Positions 1 to 13,261 of a stretch of DNA of 64,000 bases are shown in pieces. Source of the stretch: Cacajao melanocephalus (Eukaryota > Chordata > Mammalia > Primates > Pitheciidae); the NCBI GenBank assembly GCA_963573385.1, contig CAUYLG010022336.1:62001-126000 (forward strand), written 5' to 3'. Made by a program: the position numbers and the translations under genes. Under the pieces are notes generated by a model. That model was not told the DNA's origin. It did not search any database and saw nothing but the letters and a program-made list of their open reading frames with translations. Numbering within the stretch: position 1 is the first letter of the stretch; the number at the start of each line of letters is the position of its first letter.

Positions 1-689
1 AGAGTCCCCTCCACAAGCTCTGTCTCTCACAGAGAGGCTTGATGCATGAGATCATTCACCAAAGGTAGAGGAGAAGCAAACGAAGCACAAAGCAGGAAGC
101 CAGGTAGTTAAAAAGGAAGAAGCCAAACTGGCTCTTGCTTTGGAGATACAGTATTTTAGCTTGCTAGCAAAACTAGTTTCAACAAATGTCCAGGTCTGAT
201 CAGCATGGTTAATTATAGTTCTTCCCAAGAATTAAATGGAGAGGCAACATTCTTTCAAGACAGTGTCCTTGTAGTGATTGAGACATAATGAGATGGGAGA
301 ATCATTCACCTTTTACCAACAACTTAGACTTTATCCATTTCTATCAGGTCTTTCTGACTTCAATTCTATCTTTAGTCAGAAGATGATAGATGAGGATAAT
401 GTCAAAGACGAAGACCAACCAGCTTAGATTCAGTGGCTCATCACTGCAGCCGTATCTTTACCATTAACCTAAACTTACTTATATTTTAGCTTTTGTTACA
501 TATGCCCTAAATAGCCCCACCCCTAAATGGATCCAAATGCCCACCTTCTCTAGATACATCTCAGCTTTTAAGTACTATGGTAAAGTATCAGCATTGAGTT
601 GTTATCTGTATAAAAGTTATGGGTACCACCCTTGAGCAGGAAGGATATTTCAACATATGGCAATCCACATGTTTATCTGAAATTCTCAA
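1..689. other. Unassigned non-coding sequence
   Basis: I see no recognisable gene, RNA gene or repeat family here. The sequence is AT-rich with no notable tandem structure. Confidence 0.5.
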
Positions 690-2020
690 CTCTTCTCAAA
701 CTTCTGATCTCTTTCTTAGACAACTGAAGCACCATATTCCCATGGATTTCTCTTTAGCTTCCTTTATTAGTTTCTCCTTCTTTAACTGATCTTTAAATGT
801 CAGCATTCTTTAGGGCACTAAGTGCCCTTAAGTGCTTTTCTTTGCTATTCCATATTTTTTTCTCCTCCATAACTCAATCCAGTTCTATGTCTTCAATTTC
901 CATCTGTATATTTATGACTCCTAGATTCATGTGGACAGTCCATAGCTTTCCTTTGCCTTCCAGAACCATATACCCATTTCAATAATTTGCTCTAAGTTCT
1001 ACAGTAATCAAGAACTAACTTGAAAAAAAGGTCTCATGCCCAACTTTTGAACTCCCCTATAATCAAGCCTATACCTCATCTTATATTTCATATCTCATTT
1101 GTGCAACCAGAAACCTGGAAAACATAGTATACTTGTCTCTTTTTCTACCTATCACCACATGTTATGAAGTATACCTTCTAAAGATTCTGAAATTTACCAA
1201 CTTTTCTTCATTTCTATGGCCATCCTTCTATGCTAGGATGCTAAAAATCTCTCTTCTATATTTTGAAATTGCCTCATTTTTCCACACCCACTTTTACCAT
1301 TCATTTAATCTTCCCAATATCAGTCAGAGTAACCATGATAATAAGACTTACAGAATTTATACATATGCTCATTAACCCAAATTCACACATTAAAGTAAAA
1401 AGCCCCTCCCCCCATTAAAAGATACAAATCTAACAATGTCACCTTTATGGTAGTAAGAGAACAATTACAAAACCGAAATAATTTAGTGTATAAAAGTCAC
1501 TATCCTTAACAGAAACTCTGGGTTCTATGAGATCATTCTCTTTTCCATCTCCTGCTTCACATCACACCTGGATTTCTCTTCAGTCAGTGCATTTATCTTT
1601 AACATCATTATTGTCATCCATCATCTTCTGATGCATCTTCTGAACTCTCAGACACTCTACTCTCTACCTGGTACAGTTCCTGGAACTTTTCCTTCTCAGG
1701 TGGCTAAAACCTTCATTCTTGGATCTCAGCTATTCAGTAAGGGTGATTTTTTTTTTTTCTGTGATAAAGTTCTAGGAGAGACACCCTCTTATATAGTGTA
1801 ATATCACTGTAAGTTTTTCCTTGTAGCAATTGTTTGATATAACTCTTACCTACCAGACTGTAAGCTGTCTCAAGGGTATACTTGTAACCATTTTAAGCAT
1901 TAAGACCATATCATATTTGTTTACATTGTAAAAAAGAATAAAGGCAAGCAAAAAAAAAAAAGACGATATGACAATGATTGATACACATTAGGTACTCAAG
2001 AAACAGTTGTTGACTAAGTC
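690..2020 (+). repeat. L2 LINE remnant, split or degenerate
   Basis: The pyrimidine-rich text follows the recalled L2 order: a tract rich in CTCTTTTC and CTCC, then a 'tatttatgactcctagattcatg'-type block that mirrors the L2 stretch encoding the end of the reverse transcriptase. From about 1540 comes the typical 3' end, with 'accagactgtaagctgtctcaaggg' and then 'aggtactcaagaaacagttgttga'. That last block corresponds to the L2 tail 'GTAAGCTCCATGAGGGCAGG...GGCACTCAATAAATATTTGTTGA'. The middle part (about 1300-1540) matches poorly and may be other sequence. The 62- and 80-codon frames here are chance frames in this repeat. Confidence 0.65.
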
Positions 2021-2067
2021 AATAAACAAAAATAGAGGAGAGATTAGATTCAAGTAATGTGTATCCA

Positions 2068-2270
2068 ATTATTGTTCTGATCACTTTACATATAGTAACC
2101 TAATCAAAATCACAACTACCTATGAAGTAGTTACCATTATTAGCCCTATCATATAAATGCAGAAACTGAAGATCAGAGAGCTTATGGTTTGCACAGGGAC
2201 ACACAGTTCCTAAATGGCAAAGCCAGGATTGAAACCCTGTCTGATTCTAGACTTAAGACTGTAGTATAGA
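2068..2270 (-). repeat. MIR SINE
   Basis: The reverse-complement MIR core is visible: 'atgcagaaactgaagatcagagag' followed by 'cacacagttcctaaatggcaaagccaggattgaa'. These match the MIR antisense pattern of GATGAGGAAACTGAGGC... and ...CACACAGCTAGTAAGTGGCAGAGCCGGGATT. Confidence 0.85.
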
Positions 2271-3384
2271 CACTTTTATTATAATACTATCTCAACTAAA
2301 ATTCTTCTGTAACTTGAACAGAATATTTTTCTTATATAAAATAATTTTGAAAAATTACATTACGCTACTCCTATTATTTTATAAGCCAGCCATAGTATGA
2401 AAAGAATAAAGTTTAACTTACCCCATTAATGCAATATTTGATGTAAATAATACTTTTTAATAATTTTTTTTACCATATTGAATATTTTCTGTATTAGTAG
2501 ATTCATTTAAGCTGCTTGGCATGTTTTACAAGATTGCTTGAATACTAGAAAATATGCTTGTATCATCATATACTTTTAGCATCCTAAAACTAACCCTTTA
2601 TTTAATGTTCTATATTTTGATTCAATGACAATCTTATATGTATGTTTTTCATGTGTTAAATATACAATTAATATAAAGTAAAACTGAATCAATTTATAAT
2701 ATCATTAGAATTTTGTACTGTCCAAAGAATAGACATTATTGACTGAGCTAAATACAGAGTTAAAATATATCACAGATGTTAAACAAAATATAATTAAACA
2801 TTTCAGGATTAACAGAAATTACAATTGATAACTGACACTGGAATCCACACATACGCAAATGAAATATACATTGAAACTGGAGAACTAAAACCTAGAATCA
2901 TATACAGATTGTTGGGATGTTTATTTCTACTACTATTGGGGAGACAAAAACAGTACATGAGTAAGTAAAAATCAGAGGATGCTATCTGGCAGCTAGAGAG
3001 GAAAAATACCAAGAAGAAACCTATGATGATAAAACAGAGCTCAGCTGAAAGTATATAAAGCATTCTCCAAAATTCTGGCCATAAAGTTTTTTCTACCTCC
3101 CCTATCTTCAGGTCTACTTGCAAACACTGATATCTCCTTTTTCAAACTCCAAATTCTGAACTCACTTGTAGCACCTGTCTCTATTTCTGAATGTCTCTGG
3201 ACTCTTGAACCAGTGTCAATCTGGGCTGTTAATGCTCTGCTAAGACCGCCGAAGCCAATGAGGCCAAATCAAATGCAAAAACCCTTTCCCTCATTTTGCC
3301 TCTGCAGAAAACCAAACCAAACAAATAAAACTCTCTGATTTTTCCTGAAACATCTGCATCCTCTTTGGTCCTTCAGTTTTTCTC
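2271..3384. other. Unassigned AT-rich sequence
   Basis: I recognise no gene or repeat with confidence. A 104-codon reverse frame at 2809-3123 has no domain that I recognise and no supporting context, so I treat it as chance. Confidence 0.45.
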
Positions 3385-3765
3385 TATGCACTCTCCGGGA
3401 TCATCTTTATTCTCTTACTCCACCCCACTTTTCAGGGATCTCAGCTGTCTTTGCACTAATAACTCTACAATCCCTCTTGTCTGTTAAGAGCTTTCTCTGC
3501 TGAGTGCCACAATCTTACACCAGGTACCTCATGTACATAGCTTCATGGGTATCTCACAGATGCCTCAAACATAATATGTAAAAATTGAAATCGTTCTCTA
3601 CTCACTCAAGTCTGTTCTTTTTCTTGGAGACTGAAATGGGTAAATTACTGATGTCCCAATGGTACTGCACACCATGGGTACCATCTCTGACTCCTTCCTC
3701 TCCTTAACATCACATAAAGTTACTTCTAGATCACATCTGGAATAATGTGTCCAATTCTGACAACT
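3385..3765 (+). repeat. L2 LINE fragment
   Basis: The order of blocks ('gggtatctcacagatgcctcaaac', 'aaaattgaaatcgttctct', 'accatctctgactccttcctctcc') follows the L2 reverse-transcriptase-end consensus. In that consensus GGCATCTCAAACTTAACATGTCC, CAAAACTGAACTCCTG and ATCCTTGACTCTTCTCTTTC come in the same sequence. Confidence 0.65.
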
Positions 3766-3773
3766 ACATGTGA

Positions 3774-4173
<400 letters not shown>

Positions 4174-4484
4174 TTAATTTAAAAATTTAAAACTTAGGAA
4201 TAATCAGAGCATATTATTGGCAACTGCAAGGTATTTCAAACTATATTATCTATAAAACAGGTATATATACCTGAAATGCTCATTTTGACAAAGAAGATTA
4301 TGACAATTTATAACTGCCTTGCAAAATTGTAGAAGAGAAGGAAGACATATTTGGTTTATCCCATGAAAATAATGCAGCATTCCCTGGAAGAAACTACAGA
4401 GAAGCAGCCTTCAGTTTCTCATACAGAATAAACTAGTAGATAATCAGCTTCGAGAAGCAGTGAACTACTAAATCATTTATTCAA

Positions 4485-4680
4485 CACAGCACTTTTAGGC
4501 TTAGAAAGTGCTTTGTAGTATCTGTTATCCTATTTAATTAACATTAGAACTCTGTTCCTAGGTAGGAGGACAAATATTGTTATCCTTACTTTATCAAAGG
4601 GAAACGAAGACAATGAGCCTTAGATTATTTTAGTAATGTTTTGAAAGTTAGGTAAGTAGGTCCCTGCACAAGAGCACTTG
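4485..4680 (-). repeat. MIR SINE, diverged
   Basis: The text 'aaagtgctttgtagtatctgttatcctatttaat' followed by 'caaagggaaacgaagacaatgagcctta' fits antisense MIR, where the cell-count-like 'GAGGAAACTGAGGC' core is degenerate. Confidence 0.6.
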
Positions 4681-4854
4681 AATAATACTCATACACAGTG
4701 TGTCTTATCCACTAAACTTGCTACTCTGGGGACTCCCACTAGCATGCAACACATCTTCAGAAAATATGAGTTTAACAAATAAATGAGTTAATTGATCACT
4801 TAATGCATAGATCAAGCCAGGATTTAATTCCAGGCCTCTTAAATTTTAACAAAG

Positions 4855-5070
4855 AGTAATATATAATTAAATTATTAATATTATCAAAATATATATATAT
4901 ATAAATTATTTATTTAATGTTTTAAATTTTGATTAAATAATTGAATTTATATCAATTTATAAATATATATATAATTTATGTATTTATATATTAATTGTAT
5001 TTAACATATATGTATTTAGACGTATACATTTAAATGCTTAAATATATATGAGATTTGATCTCATATATAT
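4855..5070. repeat. AT-rich low-complexity tract with a perfect hairpin
   Basis: The stretch is almost pure A/T with runs of (AT)n. At 5042-5070 two perfect 13-base arms (ATATATATGAGAT and ATCTCATATATAT) flank a 3-base loop, so it could form a cruciform or hairpin. Confidence 0.9.
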
Positions 5071-6212
5071 CAAAACAAAAAAAAAACACATATGCATATA
5101 CAAAGGGGTAAAAAAAAAAGATAAATAGAGGTGGTTTCATCAGACATACAATATAAAAATCCAGAAATAAGAGAAAAGCAAAATTCATTCTTGGAGTAGT
5201 TCAATGAAGAGAACACTTAGAGGACGCTGAACTGGTCTTTCTCCAGCCCTCCCTCTCCCCTGAGTTATAAAAAAAAAAAGATCAGGTTTTAAAAGAAAGC
5301 TCTTTCACTTATCTATACTTATTTTGCAAATTACTAACCTTTTTGGTAATAACAACACCTAGAAACAGAATTATGATGAGGATTATATGACAAGTATATG
5401 AAAAGAACCAAATATTTCATCTAGTTTTATAACTAGATGAGGGGGTCTGTAGACAGCATGGCAATTCAGACAACAAAGTGATCAATCTTGTAGGAGTGGA
5501 GAAAATTATCTGAACATTAATGAGATATGATTACCATACCTTCTTTATTTTCATCTGTGCCTTCATTTATTCTTTTAAATATATGAGAATAACTGAAAAA
5601 AGTGTTGGTGACAGTATCTTGCACATAAAAAGGGCTACGTGTTGTGTGTTAAATACATACACACATATGTTTATACATAAACACATAAGCATTTATTAAA
5701 TTTTACTGTATTAAAAAATCAGAGATATAAAGGTAGAACAAAGCCATAATCTACTTTTGTTTTTGTTGTTATATACTCTGTGCCAAAATATTTCCAAGGC
5801 GTGCGTCTGGGTGAGAGAATATAGTAATGAAATGTAGTTTGGGGGGAGGTTTAAAACATTTACTACTAATAGAATATTCTTGTGATCTGTCTTTTAAAAA
5901 TACTATTTTACTCATGTTAATTTTACATTATAATGCTTAACATTAATAAATAAAAATAACCATTGTCTAGGGTATCTCAAAAATTTCACCATCATATAAT
6001 AAATTGCTTAAAAACGTGTGTCTTTGTTATTGGTTTCTTTTAAAATTTTCAGCTCTTGTGTTTAAATGAAGCTATAAGTAAGGTGTTAGCTTATAACATT
6101 CATATTTTTAACAGCTGAAGTTTGGTCTATATGAGATCAGTTGAGTGGTTTAAATTTTTAAAAATTAATTACCTCTGCTAAGAGCTAGCATTTAGCTATC
6201 TATAAAGGTAAT
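5071..6212. other. Unassigned AT-rich sequence
   Basis: There are short A-runs near 5083 and 5110 and a 10-base A run near 5270, but no recognisable gene or repeat family. Confidence 0.45.
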
Positions 6213-6277
6213 GTATTTTATTTGCATTTTGGCCAATGCGTTTTTGGTACAGTATTTTATTTGCACTTTGGCCAATG
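6213..6277. repeat. Tandem duplication carrying octamer and CCAAT motifs
   Basis: A 26-base block at 6213-6238 recurs at 6252-6277 with one mismatch (period 39). The first copy contains the perfect octamer ATTTGCAT (6220-6227), which the mismatch changes to ATTTGCAC in the second. Both copies contain GGCCAATG, a CCAAT/NF-Y-like or NF1 half-site sequence. No regulatory role is shown by sequence alone. Confidence 0.85.
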
Positions 6278-6319
6278 ATGCTATGATTATTTAAACTGAC
6301 CAGGAAAGAGAATTAAATA

Positions 6320-6640
6320 ATAGCTCTCTTCCATACTGTTGCTGGAACACTCTTCCAAATAAGTAAATTGGATCACATCCTATACCTCCTGAAGAAAATA
6401 CCTCAATGGTCCCTAATCCTATTGAATGAAATCCATATCCTTTGTTCCAGGTCCCCAATCAGGTTCTTGCCTATGGATTTGTACCTTCAGAAACTCTGCC
6501 CCCTGCAGATACCTGAGAAAATGCTAAACACATGTCCCTCCATCCTCTGAATCTCTGTATGTATTCCTCCTTACGCTGGGAGAGGGCAACAAAGCTCTGT
6601 TATTACTTTACATCTTGGCCCAGGATTTACCTTCTAATTC
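6320..6640 (+). repeat. L2 LINE fragment
   Basis: The block 'ggatcacatcctatacctcctgaag', then 'ctcaatggtccctaatc', then 'gaatgaaatccatatcc' mirrors the L2 consensus order GATCATGTCACTCCTCTGCTCAAAA, CCAATGGCTCCCCATC, AGAGTAAAAGCCAAAGTCC. The 60-codon frame at 6368-6550 lies inside this repeat. Confidence 0.7.
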
Positions 6641-8642
6641 TGTCATACAGCAAAATACCCACTCACGAATGCTTAACATTTAGAAGATATACAGAAATCA
6701 TAATTATGTAATTAAAATGGCAATATGTGGATGGTCATCTATGTAAGGTAAATCTATTTCCATATTGTTTATCTTAGAGTAAAAGAGGTTTGGGACAGGT
6801 GTAGGCAAATAAAAAGGAATTATTTCTACCAGAGACTCTGAGTCATCATGGTTTACTGTCCAAAAAAGCCAGCCATCACCACCACCAAAAAAGCCTTGTG
6901 ATTATTTTTTCATAACCAGCTGTGCACTATAGAGATATATACAGAAAAAGAAATTACTCTGTTCAAGATTACTGCCATCAGCTACTATAGTATTAGATTT
7001 TGGTGTTTTATTTACAGAACTCCCTACAGATAAATGATAGAATAGAATAATGAGTATACAAATGTCTTTTCAAGAATAGATTTTGAAAGCTGTTTTTATA
7101 AAAATGCCTTCTGGTAGAATTATCTAAATGCACAGTGCAGTGTGCTGAGAGTCAGGAGGGACAATAGCACAGAAGAGCTTTGTTGGCTTCTAATTGATTC
7201 AATCCTTAGTAGCATGAAAAAGGTAGAAGCTAAAATACTTTGGGAAGGTTTGGATCTCTCGCTCCATGAGGTCCTACAGCTGGAAGAATAGCAGATTACA
7301 GTGTACAGTTGTCTTCTATTTATAAGAGAATCTAGTGCTTTAAAAAAATTCCCATCTGAATAGACAAGATTAGTAGGTTGCTTGGAGAGGTGTAATGCTT
7401 TGGATCACACCCATGGGGGTAAAATCTTATTATTTTGAAATGGTAACTTAACAAAGACTCTAAACAAGGATTTTATATAAGTTCACATTTAAGAGAAACA
7501 GAAAGTTTCATACACATTTCTAAGTAAAGACTGAGAGACATATTTTTTTAATGACAAAATGATACACTGTAATCTTATGCTATAAAAATTTTCAAGGCTT
7601 TATTTTCCTTTCCTTAGAAGTTACATATTTTCAAACTTCTTTTTCATGTTTTTTTTTTCATTGAAAACCCTTTTTACCTGCTTGATTTTAATCCAAGGAT
7701 CATGAATACATCATCTGAAGTAGTCAAATGACAGCAGTTCTCATACTTCCTAGTTCAGCCACCAAATATTCTTTTATTGTGTGATTGAGGCTGATGCTAA
7801 TGCAACTGAGAAAAGTCATCATAATTATAATAAAATAATACCACCATGGCCATCTTCTATTAATTCATGCTGTGCAAAGACAATCTGCATACAAATCCAA
7901 CCACAACAGGATGTGATTGATTCAGCACTGCTGGTTCTCCCAATAAAGAGTGCTGCCCTCAGTCTCTGTGATCATCAATACTGCCAGTTTTCATGCACGT
8001 GGCTCTCAAGGCAAAACAGCCAACCCAGTTCAGCTTGACAAGCCATAAATTGCCAGTAATAAGCATAGCTTTCAAAGTCTATAAAATGACAACAGCTTTA
8101 TCCTCTTATGTAGGAAGCTCTTGCAGGTAGAAAAGTATGAAAGAACAGGCAAGATGAAAGCATACCAGCCTGAATTATAGCGTCCCGAAAGCTCACAACT
8201 CAGGGTTACGTATTTTCCATTCCTAGGTACACATGCACATGCTATATGCAGTGGAGTCAGGTGAACCTCAAAACAAGCCTGGTGTCTTTCCTAAATAAAC
8301 CAAGTGGGTGAACATATGATAAAAATCAATTACTTAAGGTTTTAAAGATATTAAAGATTTCCAAGATTCAAGAGCAAAATTTAATTATTGAAAAATGTTC
8401 ACTAGCAACAAGTGATAATGTCAGCACTTGTCAGAAGATAACCATATTATCATGTTTGGAGAATGCTTCCCACAGGTTCCAGACTGACGGGAATGGGAGA
8501 ACAGAAATGTAATTAGGCTTCTATTTGCTGCTCCATAGGATCTCAAAATGGAAGAAATCAAAGAAATTCAAACAGTATCAGCAAGAAAGTACTCATATGT
8601 ATCTTTAAGTGTTATACAGTTATAAGCCATATAAAGATGTCT
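6641..8642. other. Repeat-poor sequence; possible conserved element at about 7740-8140
   Basis: I recognise no interspersed repeat. The part around 7740-8140 is non-repetitive, has balanced base composition, and contains clustered homeodomain-like motifs such as TGATTGATT and ATTAAT. That is typical of conserved non-coding elements, but conservation cannot be tested from one sequence. The 85-codon frame at 7781-8038 has no recognisable domain. Confidence 0.35.
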
Positions 8643-9800
8643 CAGTCAATAATGGATCACATATACAATGATGGCCGTATAAGATTTTAATGGACCTGAA
8701 AAATTCCTGTCACCTTGTGATGCGGTAATCATTGTGATGTCCTAGTGCAATGCATTACTCAAGTGTCTGTGGTGAGCTGGTGTAAACAAACCTACCATGC
8801 CACCAGTGATATAAAAATCTAGCACATAAAATTATGTATTTATAGTATACAATATTTAATAATGATAAATGACTCAGTTATTGGTTTATATATTTACTAT
8901 ATTATTTATCATTATTTTAGCATGTACTCCTACTAATGAAAAAGTTAACTATAAAACAGCCGTAGGCAGATCCTTCAGGAGGTATTCTAGAAGAAGGCAT
9001 TGTTATCCTAGGAGATGACAGCTCCACGTGTGTTACTGTTTCTGAAGATCTTCCAGCTGGACAAGATATGGAGGAAGAGGACAGTGATACTGATGATCCC
9101 ATGTAGGGCTCGGCTACTGTATATGTTTGAGCTGTGGTTTTTAACAAAATTTTAAAAAGTAAAAAAAATGTTAAAAATAGAAAAACACTTATAAAAAAAG
9201 ATATAAAGAAAGAAAAATATTTTGTACAGCTGTACAATGTGATTGTGTTTTAAGCTGTGTTATTTTGGGTCAAAAATTTTAAATGATTAAAAAGTTTGTA
9301 AAGTAAAAGTTACAATATGCTAGAATTAATTTATTATTACCGAAAAATAACTGTAAATAAATTCAGTGTAGCCTGAGTACATACTATTTATAAAGTCTAC
9401 AGCAGTGCACAGTCATATCCTAGGACTTCACATTCACTCAGCACTCACTCATTGAATAAACAATGCAACTTCCAGTCCTGTAAGCTCCATTCATGGTAAG
9501 CACCTTATACAGGTGTACCATTGTTTAAAAATCTTTGTACCATATTTTCACTGTACCTTTTTTATATTTTGGAATGTTTATATACAGAAATACTTAGCAT
9601 TGCATTAAAATTGCCCACAGTATTCCACATAGTGCCATGTTGTACAGGTTTGAAGCCTAGGAGCAAGAGCTTTTTTATATAGCCCAAGGGTACAGTAAGC
9701 TAGTCCATCTCCGTTTGTGTAAGTACCCTCTGTGATGTTCATACAATGATAAAATTGCCCAGTGATGCACTGCTCAGAATGTATCTATATAAAAAATCTC
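8643..9800 (+). mobile_element. Tigger-family (TcMar/pogo) DNA transposon remnant
   Basis: The left end starts CAGTCAATAATGGATCACATATAC. The right part reads through 'caacttccagtcctgtaagctccattcatggtaagcacc' and 'gttgtacaggtttgaagcctaggagcaa' to 'gctcagaatgtatct', matching a recalled Tigger-type element with CAGTCA... ends. The last bases of the right inverted repeat are eroded. Inside is the end of the transposase reading frame (see the pseudogene at 8936-9106). Such elements were active in early primate and eutherian genomes and are now inert. Confidence 0.8.
8936..9106 (+). pseudogene. Fossil C-terminal end of a Tigger-type transposase
   Basis: One plus-strand frame reads a plausible C-terminal tail: PSGGILEEGIVILGDD, later SEDLPAGQDMEEEDSDTDDP, ending in TAG at 9104-9106. 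An in-frame TAG at 8963-8965 interrupts the upstream part, so this is not a usable gene. The acidic serine/aspartate-rich tail is typical of pogo-like transposases. The 106-codon frame on the opposite strand (8917-9237) is a shadow. Confidence 0.7.
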
Positions 9801-12468
9801 TCATGCTAACAACTGGCGTACTGTTAATTTCTCCTGAAGAACATAGGTATACTACTCTCCACTGAACTGATAAATAATCTCTGATATCATTGAGAATACC
9901 ACATTCTTCTCTTTCTTAGTACCTGGTTTCTTCCTCTAGAAGACAGCACACTAGTACTATCAATGAAACCCATTTTGAGGACTTTTTTTCAAAAGAAAAC
10001 TAAGTTGTCTTCAAAACAAATACAAAAGATGCACATCGATTTCAAGTCAACTTAGTAACACTAAGTAAGTCTTAAATAATCTCATTCAGAAACCTCTTCT
10101 GACAACATGAGCCAGGTTAGGAACTATCGGAACCTACAACTCAAAAACATAACCAAGTCGCCATTTACTCAAATATTCCATCATCCGGTGTTATACAGTT
10201 GAATCAGAAATCATGCTAAAATATGTTTTTAAACAGGCACTTCAAACTATTCAAATTTTCAACAATATGCTTTCAACAAATGAATTGTGTCATGAAAATT
10301 CCAGCTTAAGTCTAAATGGATAAGCCATAAAGGCAATTTATCTGTTGAACAATGCAGTCAGCTTCTGTAAAGAATGTACTTTCTATGCCAAATATGATCT
10401 TTCCAAAGTTGAATAAACACTTGGTGCAATGAAATTGCTGCCAGTCCTCTTGGTGGTTTCTGCTCGTGTGTATTTCCCTGACTGCTGTATCTCCATCTCA
10501 TACACTTTCCGAGTCATTCAAAACAGTTATTTCATGCACCAGGAATACTAAGATGCTTTTGAGATGGGTTATATGCATCATGGCTGATGCACTTTTAAAA
10601 ACTACCAGGTTATCACCAACCAGAGGAGCCTGAAGAACTACATACATTATTCTGCAAAAAGTTCCGTAATTTACACAGGTAAAAGGACTTACCCTGACAA
10701 CTCTAACAGTTTTTACAAAAAGGCTTTTAGGCCTCTACAGTCAAACAGATATTTATGATAAAAGCAACTTATCTGCTTACTCCCTGAGGCACAGTGTATT
10801 TTCCATCCTTAAGTGGATTATTTATGGGTGCTGTAAAATTACAATTCTGGAAAAAAATTATGTAAGATTATGAATTCGAGTACTTTGGATATTTTTTTCC
10901 AATGAACTTGAAATTTAACTTGAAAGCAATCATGAACTTTCAAAGAATTTTGTAGCATACAATCAAGTAATAAATTTCAGTAATTTATAATGAAGTAAAA
11001 AACCAAAGGTACTGTTTTATGGTATTTGGGGAAGAGTATAATTGTCTTTGCATATATATTTTCTTTTTTTTTAAAAAAAGATCTTTTTCCAAAATGTTGA
11101 AAATAATGAGTTTGAAAAATAATGTGTTGATATTTTCTGTTACATTTAATTATAGTCCTTTTAATAAAGTTTAATCTTAAAATGCCAATTAAAGCAACAC
11201 TACTTCTAAATTAAGAATAGAACAAAAACCTACACTAGTCATTCTTCAATGCAGAAGTAGGCCTACAGTGCCATAGGAACTTTGTGATGTATTTTTCAAA
11301 AGACATTTCAACTCAAAGTACTAGTGCTTTTTAGGAACTCAGTCCATGCACTAGACCCGCTCTGTCAGAAAATATCAAAGCCTATACAGTTTGCATCCTA
11401 ATACTATCTCTGTATTATTTTTCCCATAGTCCACTGCAAAGTATCAGCCTTGAAAATTCTGTGACAGTATTTGCCTCACCCATGTTTGTAATTTATATTT
11501 TAAGATGCTTATTGGTAAAGGCAAGATCAATAGAGAAAATTATTCAATGCACTGCTTGTTCAGATGTTACTTATATACAATATTTTACATTTCTATCAGA
11601 CAGCTGACTTTGCATTTAATTAGAAGAGTGAGGTTACATTTTAGAATAATGTATTCTGATGCAGCAAGACTTGTCTGGCCTATAAAAGTGATCCAAGTTT
11701 CTAGCAGAAAAATAAATATATTGGAGTTACATGTACACATTCTTTCTTGATAGGAACTATGATCAAAGAAGTCTGGAGACCCATGGAGAGTTTTGAATTT
11801 TAACTTCTTATGGAGCAAAACCTCATTTATCAGATTGTACAAAGCTAGCTGGGATTCTTAGATGCAAAGAAAGAAATCTGGGTAATGTAAGCAGGGAGAG
11901 TATTTATTGGAAGATTGGAAAACCAAGGTCATGAGCAAGTAAGAACTAAGAGAAGATACTTGTTTTGTCAAAAACCAGACATTAATACATGTCTGGCAAG
12001 AGAGCCTCCATTGCTAAAGAGAACTGACTTTGATGCCACTGGTTCCTGGGTGTTTCTACAGCTACCACAACTACTAGAATAAACTCTCATCTGTACCTCC
12101 TTCTTCATATCTGCTCCTCATTCAAAATACCAGATACGAATATGTAATTGGCTGCGAATAAACCTTATGCTCACCTCTGGTTGCTAAAGCTTCAAAAAGG
12201 TGAGTGTTTGGCCCTTTCCATTTTTGTTTTGGAAACTATAATAGTTAGGGGAAACTAGATTATTCTACAGCCACAAAACATTTTCAAAATCTCAGTGGTT
12301 AAAAAAAAAACCACACGACAACAACTTAATTTCTCACTCTCTTTAAATGTCCCATTATACATTAGCTGGGGACTCTGCCACACGTTGTGGTTGTGTTCAC
12401 TCCAGAAGAGAACACCACTCTATCCAGTTACCATGTCAGAGAGAACAAGTCCTGACACAGCAGTGCTC
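9801..12468. other. Unassigned repeat-poor sequence
   Basis: There is no recognisable gene, RNA gene or repeat family across about 2.7 kb, apart from short T/A runs near 11070. Two overlapping 81- and 85-codon frames on opposite strands at 11505-11842 lack recognisable domains. Low repeat load may mean old unique sequence with some constraint, but that is inference. Confidence 0.4.
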
Positions 12469-12570
12469 ACAGTGGAGTCTAGGAATTCCTGGATACCTGA
12501 AAGTTCAAAACTATTTTCATAAAAATATTTAGATGTTATTTGCCTGTTTTTGTTTCATTTTTATAATGAT
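12469..12570 (+). mobile_element. hAT-Charlie-type element, left part
   Basis: The text 'gtggagtctaggaattcctgg...gttcaaaactattttcataaaaatatttagatgttatttgcctg' matches the start of the same non-autonomous hAT family seen whole at 25332-25840. The sequence then departs at about 12570 and resumes at about 14040. Confidence 0.65.
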
Positions 12571-13150
<580 letters not shown>

Positions 13151-13261
13151 GTATCTCCCTAATATTTTTAATGCTGCTCCTCTTCCTGATAATTCACTTC
13201 TCCCTTTAAGCTTGGTTTCTCAGTCCATAACCTAACCATATTTTAAAATTTAACTCGAGTT

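Noticed and set aside
2809..3123. 104-codon minus-strand frame with hydrophobic stretch
   Set aside because: The hydrophobic FIIIGFFLVFFL segment could look like a membrane helix, but there is no homologous context, no promoter evidence and typical AT-rich chance composition.
8917..9237. 106-codon minus-strand frame
   Set aside because: Shadow of the Tigger sequence. The biologically sensible frame is the plus-strand transposase tail.
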